Assembly: GCA_963826515.1 (NCBI GenBank)
Contig: CAWGXI010000002.1
Location: 124,001 to 188,000 of the forward strand
From: DATFVJ01 sp963826515
GTDB lineage: Bacteria; Actinomycetota; Actinomycetes; Streptosporangiales; Streptosporangiaceae
Direction: 5' to 3'
Length of the DNA stretch: 64,000 nucleotides
Shown: one piece after another, positions 8,805 through 17,290 of the stretch
How the letters are laid out: every line of letters begins with the position of its first letter
Position numbering within the stretch: position 1 is the first letter of the stretch
The notes under the pieces: generated by a model
The model's database searches: none
Told to the model about the DNA's origin: nothing
What the model saw: only the letters and a program-made list of their open reading frames with translations
Translations under genes and position numbers: made by a program

Positions 8805-8999
8805 CTAGGTGGTGTGCGGCTCGGTGGTGTGCGGCTCGGTGGTGTGCGGCTCGGTGGTGTGCGGCTCGGTGGTGTGCGGCTCGGTGGTGTGCGGCTCGGT
8901 GGTGTGCGGCTCGGTGGTGTGCGGCTCGGTGGTGTGCGGCTCGGTGGTGTGCGGCTCGGTGGTGTGCGGCTCGGTGGTGTGCGGCTCGGTGGTGTGCGG
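8805..8999 (-). repeat. Thirteen tandem copies of a 15-bp repeat encoding PHTTE
   Basis: The + strand unit CTCGGTGGTGTGCGG is repeated 13 times without length variation. On the minus strand each unit encodes Pro-His-Thr-Thr-Glu, forming the C-terminal tail of the CopA-type ATPase. The last unit (8805-8819) has C-to-A at 8807, which turns the Glu codon GAG into TAG and ends the protein inside the repeat. The other 12 units look identical, suggesting recent expansion. Confidence 0.97.
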
Positions 9000-11287
9000 C
9001 CGGCTTGCAGCCGGGCGGAAGCGCCGTAGCCGCAGGCTGTTGGACACCACGAACACTGAGCTGAAGGCCATCGCGGCGCCGGCGATCAGCGGGTTGAGCA
9101 ACCCGAACGCCGCGAGCGGGATCGCCGCGACGTTGTAGCCGAACGCCCAGAACAGGTTTCCCTTGATCGTGCGCAGAGTCCGGCGGGATAGGCCGATCGC
9201 GTCGGGCACCGCCCGCAGGTCACCGCGGACAAGGGTCAGGTCGCTGGCTTCAATGGCGGCGTCTGCGCCGGTGCCCATTGCCAGCCCGAGGCCGGCCTGG
9301 GCGAGCGCGGCCGCGTTGTTCACGCCGTCGCCAACCATCGCGACCACCCGGCCCGCGTCTTGCAGCCGCTTGATCACGTCCACCTTGCCTGCTGGCAGCA
9401 CCTGCGCGATCACCTCATCGATGCCCATCTGCGCGGCTACTGCCGTGGCGGCGCGGGCGTTGTCGCCCGTGAGCAGCACCGGTGACAATCCCATGCCGCG
9501 GAGCCGCGCGATCGCTTCGGCCGACGTCGGCTTCACGGTGTCGGACACCACAAACACGCCCCGGACACGGCCGTCCCAGCCGGCGTACACGGTGGTCTGG
9601 CCGGCCGCTTCGGCCTCCTCGCCCCGCGCTACGAGGCCGGCCGGGACCGGCTGCGCCCACTCCGATTCCAGCCAGCTGTGGCGGCCGGCCAGCACGGCGT
9701 GGCCGGCGGCGACGCCTGAGACGCCGCGGCCCTGGTGATTGGTGAAGCTCTCCGCGTCGGGCAGCTCCCCGCCGAGCCGCTCCCGGGCGCCGGTGGCGAT
9801 GGCCGCCGCGATCGGGTGCTCGGAGGCGTGCTCGACCGCACCGGCCAGCCGCAGCAGCTCGCGCCGGTCCTCGCCGGGCGCGGCGAAGACCCGGGCCAGG
9901 CTGATCCGCCCGCTGGTGATGGTGCCCGTCTTGTCCAGCACCACGGTGTCAAGGTGCGGGTGGATTCCAGCACCTGCGGCCCTTTGATCAAGATGCCCAG
10001 CTGGGCGCCGCGGCCCGTGCCGACAAGCAGCGCCGTCGGGGTGGCCAGCCCCAGCGCACACGGGCAGGCGATGATCAGCACGGCGACCGCTGCCGTGAAA
10101 GCGGCCACGGCGGGCTGCCCGGCCGCCAGCCACGCAAGCAACGTCACGAAGGCGACGGCGATCACGGCCGGGACGAAGACCGCCGACACCCGGTCGGCCA
10201 GCCGCTGCACCGGCGCCTTGCCGCTCTGCGCGTCCGCCACCAGCCGCGCTATCTGGGCCAGCTGGGTACCGGCGCCCACCCGCGTCGCCCGCACCACCAG
10301 CCGGCCGCCGGCGTTCACCGTGGCGCCGGTTACCGGGTCGCCGGCCGTCACCTCGGCCGGCACCGGCTCACCGGTGAGCATCGAGGTGTCGACCGCGGAG
10401 CTGCCGGATTCGACGACGCCGTCGGTCGCGATCTTCTCCCCCGGCCGGACCACGAACCTGTCACCGACCGTGAGCTGCTCCACCGGGATCAGCTCCTCGC
10501 GGCCGTCCCGCAGCACCGCGACATCTTTCGCGCCCATCGACAGCAGCGCCCGCAGCGCGGCGCCCGAGCGCCGCTTGGCACGGGCCTCAAGATAGCGGCC
10601 GGTGAGGATCAGCACCGTCACCCCGGCGGCCACGTCGAGATAGATGGCGTCCGCCGTCGCGCCGTGCGCCAGCAGGGCAAAGCTGGTGTGCAGGCCGGGC
10701 TGCCCGGCGTTGCCGAAAAACAGCGCGTACAGGGACCAGAGGTAGGCGGCGCTCACCCCGGCCGAGATCAGGGTGTCCATGGTCGCCGCGCGGTGCCGGG
10801 CATTTGCGGCGGCGGCCCGGTGGAACGGCCACGCTCCCCACACCGCCACCGGCGAGGCCAGGGTCAGCGACAGCCACTGCCAGTTGCGGAACTGCGCCGC
10901 CGGCACCATCGCAAGCACCACCACCGGCGCGGCCAGCGCTGCCGACACAAGCAGCCGCTGCCGCAGCGAGGCCGCCTCATCCCGATCTGGGGACGGCCCG
11001 CCAGCTTCCAGCTCCGGCTCGGCCGGCCGGGGAGCAGGCAGGGCCGCGGTGTAACCGGCCTGCTCGACGACCGCGATCAGCTCATCCGTGCCGATGCTGG
11101 CCGGAAAGCTCACCCGCGCCTTCTCGGTGGCGAAATTGATCGTCGCGGCAACGCCGTCGAGCTTGTTGAGCTTCCTCTCCACCCGCGCCGCACACGACGC
11201 ACATGTCATCCCGCCGATCGCAAGGTCCACGCAGCGCGCACCGTCACCAGGCGCTCCGGCCGGCCGGTCATCGGTAACCATGCTCAT
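8805..11287 (-). pseudogene. copA: Copper-type P1B ATPase (CopA), one frameshift
   Basis: Read through one shift near 9960, this is a full P1B ATPase of about 820 residues. In order: an N-terminal heavy-metal-associated domain with GMTCASC, transmembrane helices, the actuator motif MLTGEPVP, the membrane metal site CPC in IIACPCALGLATP (Cu+ type), the phosphorylation motif DKTGT, the nucleotide-domain SEHP motif, and the hinge. The hinge reads GDGVNNAAAL instead of the almost invariant GDGVND, losing an Asp that normally helps bind Mg2+. The tail is the 13-fold PHTTE repeat, giving 13 histidines. It would export Cu+ across the cytoplasmic membrane. The start is taken at ATG 11287; copZ lies just upstream. 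Confidence 0.85.
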
Positions 11288-11374
11288 CGGCTCATTCCTC
11301 ACTCCCCGTACTGCTGCCACCGGCCCGCCGCGCGGCCCCGGGCAGCTGGCTACCGCGCGCTCGTCGCGCTGCGG

Positions 11375-11596
11375 TCAGGCCGCGACCATGCTGTAGCCGC
11401 CGGCCTCATCAAGCGCCGCGGCGACCGCCTGGCCTGGGACCGGTGCTTCACTGGTCACGCTTACCCGGGACTCCCCGCCGGGGACCAGGTCGACCCTCAC
11501 CCCGCGCACGCCACCGAGGCTCTCCAGTTCCTGCGTGACCGCGCGGGCACAGTGCTCGCACGTCATCCCGGTCACCGCGTAAATCGTCGTTACCAT
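11375..11596 (-). CDS. copZ: Copper chaperone (heavy-metal-associated domain protein)
   Basis: This is a 73-residue single HMA domain, the normal size for CopZ. The motif TGMTCEHC near residue 9 supplies the two metal-binding cysteines, and the beta-alpha-beta-beta-alpha-beta pattern is clear up to the final GGYSMVAA. It should carry Cu+ in the cytoplasm to the P-type ATPase, whose gene follows on the same strand 87 bases downstream. The 147 bases upstream are non-coding and likely hold the promoter; no operator is certain. Confidence 0.9.
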   Translation of the reverse strand: MVTTIYAVTGMTCEHCARAVTQELESLGGVRGVRVDLVPGGESRVSVTSEAPVPGQAVAAALDEAGGYSMVAA

Positions 11597-11743
11597 GGCA
11601 CGCCTTCTTACGTCTTCTACGTCTCATTCGTTCTCCGCGCACGACCGCACCACCATCGCCGCACCTAGCCCGAGTTTCCAATGATCATGCTCCTTGCCAG
11701 GGTGTTCCGCCTGGTGGGGATAGGTTTACGGGGGCGCTGGCGC

Positions 11744-12862
11744 CTATGACCTAACCGGCCTAATGGCAGGGGCGTAGCGGTCCAGCTGGAAGAGCTGGAT
11801 GAGTTTGTCTTGGGTGCCGGTGGTCTCGGTGAGCATCCGGCGGGCTTTGGGCCTGCCTCGTCCGGCGGGGTAGATCAAGATGGTCTCGCCGATGCCGGCG
11901 AGCTGGGTCAGCAGCTCGCGGACTGACATGCGCAGCCCGGCGCGCTGGGCCTGCAGGCGCATTAGGTGCGCGATCTGCAGGGCCAGGACGCAGGTGAGGA
12001 CGTGGACGCGGATGTTGTGCTCGGTCCAGTGGAACATCGGGGAGAACGACACCGCGTGCGGGTCTTTCATCTGGCGGAAGGAGAACTCGGCTTCGGACTG
12101 GGACCGGTAGCCGGCGATGACGTCGGCGGCGGGCCAGTCGTCCTGGTCGGTGATCAGCACGTGCTTGCCGAAGATCTCCTCTTCCAGCGCGGCGCGCCCG
12201 GCGGCGTCGATGGACCAGGTAAGCCGCAGGTCGCGGGGGGTATCCCCGGTCAGCTCCCAGATGATGACCCGGCGGACCCAGGGGTCATGGGTGATCTTGG
12301 TGATCTCCGCTTCCACCTTGGGCCGGGCCGGCGGGTCTTGCCGCGGGCCAAACGGGCCTGATGGGCGTGGAGCCCGGGGGAATGGGTCAAGATCGCCCGG
12401 CGCTCGGTGCCGTAGATGGCGCGGCGGGTGTCATAGGCGGTCAGCTGGCCGAACCGGTCCTCATCGACGACGGCCCTGGCGTCCGCGGGCTCGGCGAGCA
12501 GGTCACGGCAGTCACTGGCGGGCACTGACCCCACGTAGTGCAGCTTCGTGCCCGCCAGCAGCGCGAAGTTAGCTTCGGAGTTCTGCCCGGCGTCGAACAC
12601 GACAGTCATCTCAGTGCCGTCCTGCCCGGCTGCGGCGGCCAGGGCGGCGTGCCGGGCGGCCAGGGTCGTGATCATCTCCGGGAACTGGGTGACGCCGGGC
12701 TTGTTCCCGGGGTAGGCGTGAGACAGCAGCAGGACGCCGCCGTCGCGGGAGACCACCAGGCCGAGGCCGACCAGCCGCAGGTCCGCGCGTTTCTGCTTGG
12801 CCTTTCCCCGCTGCGCGCCCGGGCGTTGCCGGTATCGATGAACGTCGCGAAGTTCAACGTGG
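11744..12862 (-). pseudogene. IS1634-family transposase, truncated and frameshifted
   Basis: Three frame segments join to an IS1634-type transposase lacking its N-terminus: NFATFIDTGNARA, then QRGKAKQKRADLRLVGLGLV, HAYPGNKPGVTQFPEM and VVFDAGQNSEAN, then DQDDWPAADVIAGYRSQSEA, DPHAVSFSPMFHWTEHNIRV and HVLTCVLALQIAHLM. Shifts lie near 12820 and 12330. The GYRSQSEAEFSFR block is the conserved YREK-like region with the catalytic Glu. Its upstream end joins a fragment of another transposase at about 12862. Confidence 0.8.
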
Positions 12863-12865
12863 ACG

Positions 12866-13314
12866 TGCTCGGGGACGCCGCGGCTGGCCAGCGCCGGGCG
12901 CAGCGCGGCGGCCAGCCGGATCGTGTCCTCGGCGAACCCGAACCGGGCAGCCATCACCGCCCGGGAATGATCGTCAATTTTACCGACCGCGGTCTGCCCG
13001 AAAGGTGGTGTGACCTGCTGTTTCACGTCGCGTACATGTTGGCGACGTCGGCTGCCGACGAAGCGCCAGCGCCCACATCGCAAGACAAAAGATCACCAAG
13101 GAGAAGGTTTGCAGGGCCACCGGCTCCGTACGTCCGCTTCCTGTAGTGACGTGGCCGACGTGGCGAACGTCCCCGACCTGGGAGGTTAACCAGTCCGGGA
13201 CGCTCCTGAGGGGAGGCTCGCCGGACATCGCGTACGGCTTAGCGGCCGGTCGGTAAAGTCAATGAAACAGAACAGGTAGGTCTTGCGGCCGTCCAGCCGG
13301 ATGGCGTGCAGCGC
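12866..13314 (-). pseudogene. DDE (rve-type) transposase, displaced 3' part, split by a small element
   Basis: Reading the minus strand, 13314-13264 encodes ALHAIRLDGRKTYLFCFID and, after removal of the insert, 12972-12866 continues with DDHSRAVMAARFGFAEDTI and ALASRGVPEHVHV. This is the middle of an integrase-core (rve) transposase with the DDHSR catalytic-Asp motif. It is the continuation of the gene at 16681-17210 on the far side of the RIT element. The 3' end is lost at the junction with the IS1634 remnant. Confidence 0.7.
12979..13257. mobile_element. MITE-like 279-bp insertion with 11-bp inverted repeats and 6-bp target duplication
   Basis: The element begins TTTACCGACCG (12979-12989) and ends CGGTCGGTAAA (13247-13257), a perfect inverted pair. 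GTCAAT flanks it on both sides (12973-12978 and 13258-13263), the signature of a target-site duplication. Removing the element plus one copy of GTCAAT restores the frame of the interrupted transposase (FID followed by DHSRAV). No transposase is encoded, so it is a non-autonomous element. Confidence 0.85.
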
Positions 13315-13359
13315 GTCTTATGCGGACCCCGTTTTTATGCCGACAACCGCTGCGGAATG
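13315..13359 (+). repeat. RIT left terminal inverted repeat, 45 bp
   Basis: Perfect inverse complement of 16636-16680. It contains TATGCCGACAAC and the small palindrome CCGCTGCGG, likely recombinase-binding sequences (inference). Confidence 0.97.
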
Positions 13360-13399
13360 GCCGCAGTGGATGACGCGGACGTTCATTTGCTCGGCATAA

Positions 13400-14389
13400 T
13401 CACAGGCTGTCGAGGAACGCGATGACGGCGTCGGACGGCTGGTATCGTCCTGGTGGCGCGTCTTTGGGGGCGGTCCTGGCGATCGCCCGTTCTTTGAGCG
13501 CGAGGTCGGCGTGGATGTAGACCTGAGTGGTGGCGACCGACTCGTGGCCTAGCCAGAGGGCGATCACGGTGGTATCGACTCCGGCTTCCAGCAAGCGCAT
13601 GGCGCAGGTGTGGCGCATGACGTGAGGCGAGATTTTCTTCTCCGCGAGCGTCGGGCACGCCTTTGCGGCGGTCGCCGCATGCTTGGCCAGGCGTCTTTCT
13701 AGCGCGTCGCGGCTCATCGGGGTGCCGGTGCGGGCGGGGAACAGCGGGCCGGCCGGCAGGCCGGCGCGTTCTTCCAGCCAGTTTTTCAGCACGGTGACGG
13801 TGCTGGCGGTCAGCGGGGTGATCCGCTGCTTGCGGCCTTTTCCCAGGCAACTGACGTGGGCTCCGGTGCCCAGGTGCACGTCGTTCACCGACAGGGAGAC
13901 CAGTTCCGAGGCCCGCAGGCCGGTCTGGACCGCCGTGGCGAGCATCGCGTGGTCGCGGCGGCCTGTCCGGGTGGACTGGTCAGGGGCGGCGAGCAGCGCG
14001 TCGGTCTCCGCCTCGCTGAGGTAGGTGATGATCGTGCGGTCGAACCGCTTGGGCGGGATGGCCAGGACCCGCTGGATGACCGCCGAGTCCTCGGGATGGC
14101 GGAGCGCGGCATAGCGGAACAGGGAGTGGACGGCGGCCAGGCGGGCGTTGCGGGTGCGGACGCCGTTGCCCCGCATGGTTTCCAGGTGGTCGAGGAACGC
14201 GCTGACCAGCGGGGCGTCCAGGTCGGCGATCCGCAGCCGCGACGGGGTGCTGCCCGTCTGCTGCTCGGCGAAGGCCAGCAGGAGCCTGAAGGTGTCGCGG
14301 TAGGCGGCGATCGTGTGGCCGCTGGCGTGGCGCTGCCGGATCAGACGGTCGGTGAAGAACGCCTGCAGGGTCGGGGCGAGGGTGCTCAC
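13400..14389 (-). CDS. ritC: RIT element tyrosine recombinase C
   Basis: The product has about 329 residues from GTG 14389, whose first bases overlap the stop of the preceding gene (GTGA). The N-terminal SAM-like core-binding region (TLQAFFTDRLIRQRHASGHT, IAAYRDTFRLLLAF) is followed by the catalytic domain with Arg in QTGLRASELVSL, Lys in LGKGRKQR, His-x-x-Arg in HVMRHTCAM, His in LGHESVATTQ and the Tyr nucleophile in VYIHAD. All active-site residues are present. An upstream in-frame start exists, but the overlap favours this one. Confidence 0.9.
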   Translation of the reverse strand: MSTLAPTLQAFFTDRLIRQRHASGHTIAAYRDTFRLLLAFAEQQTGSTPSRLRIADLDAPLVSAFLDHLETMRGNGVRTRNARLAAVHSLFRYAALRHPEDSAVIQRVLAIPPKRFDRTIITYLSEAETDALLAAPDQSTRTGRRDHAMLATAVQTGLRASELVSLSVNDVHLGTGAHVSCLGKGRKQRITPLTASTVTVLKNWLEERAGLPAGPLFPARTGTPMSRDALERRLAKHAATAAKACPTLAEKKISPHVMRHTCAMRLLEAGVDTTVIALWLGHESVATTQVYIHADLALKERAIARTAPKDAPPGRYQPSDAVIAFLDSL

Positions 14390-15312
14390 GCGATGCTTCC
14401 CGGGTGGTTTTCGAGTCGCTCGGCGGCCAGGGCCAGCAGTTCCGGCGCGGCGGACAAGTACCAATAGGTGTGCCGGGGGTCGGTATGCCCCAGATAAGTG
14501 GACAGGCGGGGCAGCATGGCCTGGACGTCGTCCCCGTGGCGGTACCAGTCCAGGAGGCTGCTGACCGCGAAGCTGTGTCTCAGATCATGAATTCTCGGAC
14601 GGCAGGCCGCGGACCGGGCCGTGATCCCGGCCTGGGCGGCGATGCGGCGGAACGCTTTCTGGACCCGGGGATAGTCCAGTCTCGTGCCGGCGCAGGAGAC
14701 GAGCAGCACGTCACCGGCCCGCGCCGGGAGCAGCCGGTCCCGTTCCTGCTGGTATCGCACCAGCGCCGCGGTGGCGGTCGGGTGCAGCGGGAGCAGCCGC
14801 TGTTTGCCGGACTTGCCGTTGCGGACGGTCAGGATGCCCTGGCCGGCGTCGAAGTCGCTGCTGTCCAGAGCGATCAACTCCCCGACGCGGGCGCCGGTTG
14901 CCGCCAGCAGGCTGATCAGGGCCGGGTAGGTAGCCGCGCTGACCGGCCGGGGCCGGCATGCCGCCGCCCTGACCAGGGCGTCGATCTCGTCACCGGAATA
15001 CAGGTAAGGGACCGCGCGGTGCGGCCCGTGGGGGATGAGCCCGGCCGGGGGAACCTCGTGGGCATTATCGAGAAAGTGCAGCCAGGACGCGAACGGGCGG
15101 ACCGCCGACAGGCGCAGCGCGTGCCACCAGGATGCCGCCCCCGCCGGGGCGGTCGCCCAGTCGACCGCGTGGTCGATGGTGACCACGCCGACCTGCTGGT
15201 CTTCCAGGTAGTCGAGGAACTGGCCTATCAGCTTCTCGGCCCGGTCCAGCCTGAACCCGAGCGCCCGGCGGACGCCCAGGTAGCCGGCAAGGGCCTCGCG
15301 CAGCGGGCTCAC
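14386..15312 (-). CDS. ritB: RIT element tyrosine recombinase B
   Basis: The 308-residue enzyme starts at GTG 15312, overlapping the preceding stop by GTGA. The N-terminal core-binding domain spans about residues 1-100. The catalytic residues are Arg142 (GARVGEL), Lys167/170 (NGKSGKQR), His242-x-x-Arg245 (IHDLRHSFAV), His276 (YLGHTDPRHT) and a Tyr at 283 or 285 (TYWYLSA). It is the middle gene of the trio and probably acts with A and C in moving the element. Confidence 0.9.
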   Translation of the reverse strand: MSPLREALAGYLGVRRALGFRLDRAEKLIGQFLDYLEDQQVGVVTIDHAVDWATAPAGAASWWHALRLSAVRPFASWLHFLDNAHEVPPAGLIPHGPHRAVPYLYSGDEIDALVRAAACRPRPVSAATYPALISLLAATGARVGELIALDSSDFDAGQGILTVRNGKSGKQRLLPLHPTATAALVRYQQERDRLLPARAGDVLLVSCAGTRLDYPRVQKAFRRIAAQAGITARSAACRPRIHDLRHSFAVSSLLDWYRHGDDVQAMLPRLSTYLGHTDPRHTYWYLSAAPELLALAAERLENHPGSIA

Positions 15313-16526
15313 GCGGCCGCCTCCTGTCCCGGCCAGGGCCGTGCCACGGCGCGCAGCGCCGTGACGTCGGCTTTCGCGTAGATCGCGGTGGTGAGCGCGT
15401 GGCTGTGCCGGAGGACCTGGCCGATCTCGGCGAGCGACCCGCCGGCGTCCAGCATGGCCGCGGCGGCACTGTGGCGCAGGCGGTGCGCGTGGACGGTGCC
15501 GAGCCCGGCCTTGCGGGCGGCCCGGGCCGCCACGTTGGTCACCGCTCCGCGGCTCATCCCGCGGTGCGGTCCCCTATCGCAGAGGAACACTTCCCGGTGG
15601 CCGCTGCGGGGCCGCCCGTCGCGCAGGTAGCCGACGATCGCGGTCCCGACGTCGGCGGGCAGCGGGAGGCGCTCGGTCCGGCTGCCCTTGCCGGTGACGG
15701 TGATCTCACCGCGGTGCCAGTCGATGTCCCCCAGTTTCAGGCCCGCGACCTCGCTGGCGCGCAGCCCGAGGCGGGACAGCACCGTCAGGACCGCCAGGTC
15801 GCGGCGGCCCAGGGCGGTGCCCTGGTCGCAGGACGCCAGCATCGCGGCCACCTGCTCCGCGGGCAGCGCCTTCGGCAGCCCGGCCAGCTTCCGCCCGGCC
15901 GCCGTCGGGACCGCGTCCGCGAGCCCCGGCGCGGTGACGCCGTCGACGTGCAGGAACCGCAGCAGGGACCGCAGGGCCGTCACCAGGTGCGGCACCGTTC
16001 CGGGCCGCTGCCGGGACTGGGCCACGACGAAGTCCATGATCTCCCTGGCGGTCAGCCCGCCCAGTCCCAGGTCAGGCTGGTCCTCGCGGGCCGGGCCCGC
16101 CAGGAACGGGCGGAGCGCGGTCACGTTGCGGGCGATCGTCTTCGCGGACAGGCCGCGTTCCGCCGCCAGGTAGCCGGCATACCGGGCGAGCAGGGCATCC
16201 GCCGGCATGGCCGGCGGGACCGGCCCGTGGACCGGGGCCGCCCCGATGCCGCGCAGGTACTCCAGCAGCGGCGCCAGCGACCCGATCCGCAGCAGGGCGG
16301 AACGCCCTGCTGCCCGGCGGTCCGCGAGGAATGCCTCTCCGGCCGCCTCGTCCAGCGCGGAAGCATCCAGGCCCCCGGCCTCCAGCCACCGGCTCACGTG
16401 AGCCAGCATGCGCACGTGGATCACCACCACGCTGGGCGCGTAACCCTGCCTGGCCAGCTCGTCCGCGAAGCCTTCCGCGTATCTCTCCAGCGGCCCCGAT
16501 ACCGCCACCTTCGACAGTTCACACAC
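15309..16526 (-). CDS. ritA: RIT element tyrosine recombinase A
   Basis: The first and longest gene of the trio, about 405 residues. The start is placed at GTG 16526 because AGGAGG lies 6 bases upstream; an open frame reaches GTG 16556. Two N-terminal helical domains (about residues 10-100 and 115-200) precede the catalytic domain: Arg256 (GLRASEV), Lys280 (TGKGSR), His348-x-x-Arg351 (HRLRHSAAA), His374 (LRHSHALTT) and Tyr383 (AIYAKAD). All are intact. The gene starts about 110 bases inside the right inverted repeat, so its promoter likely lies in or next to that repeat. Confidence 0.9.
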   Translation of the reverse strand: MCELSKVAVSGPLERYAEGFADELARQGYAPSVVVIHVRMLAHVSRWLEAGGLDASALDEAAGEAFLADRRAAGRSALLRIGSLAPLLEYLRGIGAAPVHGPVPPAMPADALLARYAGYLAAERGLSAKTIARNVTALRPFLAGPAREDQPDLGLGGLTAREIMDFVVAQSRQRPGTVPHLVTALRSLLRFLHVDGVTAPGLADAVPTAAGRKLAGLPKALPAEQVAAMLASCDQGTALGRRDLAVLTVLSRLGLRASEVAGLKLGDIDWHRGEITVTGKGSRTERLPLPADVGTAIVGYLRDGRPRSGHREVFLCDRGPHRGMSRGAVTNVAARAARKAGLGTVHAHRLRHSAAAAMLDAGGSLAEIGQVLRHSHALTTAIYAKADVTALRAVARPWPGQEAAA

Positions 16527-16635
16527 GATCTTCCTCCTCTGTGACTGATTGGACACGGAGAGACAATAGGGAGCGGTGAACGGGAAAGGCGCACGATTAT
16601 GCCGACTTATGACCAGGCCAATACCGGCTCATTAG

Positions 16636-16680
16636 CATTCCGCAGCGGTTGTCGGCATAAAAACGGGGTCCGCATAAGAC
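16636..16680 (-). repeat. RIT right terminal inverted repeat, 45 bp
   Basis: Perfect inverse complement of 13315-13359. Beyond it (16678-16709) lies a further palindrome not mirrored at the left end. Confidence 0.97.
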
Positions 16681-16709
16681 ACATTATGCCTACGAAGGCA
16701 TAATGTGTC
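16678..16709. repeat. Palindrome at the right RIT boundary
   Basis: The arms GACACATTATGCCT and AGGCATAATGTGTC pair over 14 bases around ACGA. It straddles the right edge of the RIT repeat and lies at the break in the split transposase gene (just after GDT). It shares the GGCATAAT core with the RIT ends. It may be part of the original target or of an asymmetric element end; the sequence does not decide this. Confidence 0.75.
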
Positions 16710-17210
16710 GCCGGTCCAGATCTCATTCGGCCGGGCTGCCTCGAACCGGCCGAACACGGGCGCGGCCTCGGCGGTGACCAGCGCGGTCAGCCCGGTCCGG
16801 TTGAACATCCGCTGGATCGTCCGCTCATCGGGTGCCCAGCCGGACTGGGCTTTGAGGATCCGCTGCACCTGCGCCGCGGTCCGGGCCGGGTTCTCCTTCT
16901 TCAGTGCCGCCGCCAGCGCTATCACCTCCGGCGGGGTCCGCGGCTGGGACTGCCGCGGCGCCGGGACCAGCGCGTCGAACCCGCCCTGCTGCCACAGCCG
17001 GATCCACCGGTCCAGCGTCCACCGGGTCAGCCGGACCGGCCGCCCGGACGGGTCGGCGTGCTCGCGGGCGGCGATCTCCCGCACCATGGCCCCGCGCTGC
17101 CGTGAGGTCAGCGCCGGGTCGGCGGCCTCCCGGATCAGCATGTACCGGGACAACCCGATCGCCCGGGCCCGCTCCAGCCGCGCCTGCTCTTCCTCTTCAG
17201 CCCTGCTCAT
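16681..17210 (-). pseudogene. DDE (rve-type) transposase, 5' part, interrupted by the RIT element
   Basis: From ATG 17210 the frame gives about 170 residues: an acidic start MSRAEEEEQARLE, a helix-turn-helix region (PVRLTRWTLDRWIRLWQQGG), a second HTH-like segment (DERTIQRMFNRTGL) and the beginning of the rve integrase core, RPNEIWTGDTL. The frame then enters the RIT boundary palindrome. The continuation (LHAIRLDGRKTYLF) is found at 13314 beyond the RIT element. It forms one IS together with the DUF6431-like gene upstream. Confidence 0.75.
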
Positions 17211-17290
17211 GCCCAACAGGGCACCTCCTCCGGTCACGTCCGTAAATGACCGGCACACCATCCCGCGCCGCCCCGGGACCGCGTAACGGG

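Larger units (their letters stand above)
13315..16680 (-). mobile_element. RIT element (recombinase in trio), apparently complete
   Basis: Three different tyrosine recombinase genes overlap by 4 bases each (GTGA) in one orientation and are bounded by perfect 45-bp inverted repeats at 13315-13359 and 16636-16680. Three tandem recombinases in fixed order with terminal inverted repeats define RIT elements. The 3,366-bp element splits a DDE transposase gene: the 5' part is at 16681-17210 and the continuation at 12866-13314. A further inverted 11-bp motif, TCGGCATAATC, occurs about 76 bases inside each end (13391-13401 and 16595-16605). All three genes look intact. Confidence 0.9.

Noticed and set aside
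8805..8999. Tandem repeat considered as a CRISPR array or plus-strand pentapeptide-repeat protein
   Set aside because: Units are contiguous 15-mers without spacers, so it is not a CRISPR. The plus-strand frames (LGGVR or SVVCG repeats) are shadows; the minus-strand frame continues the well-supported ATPase.
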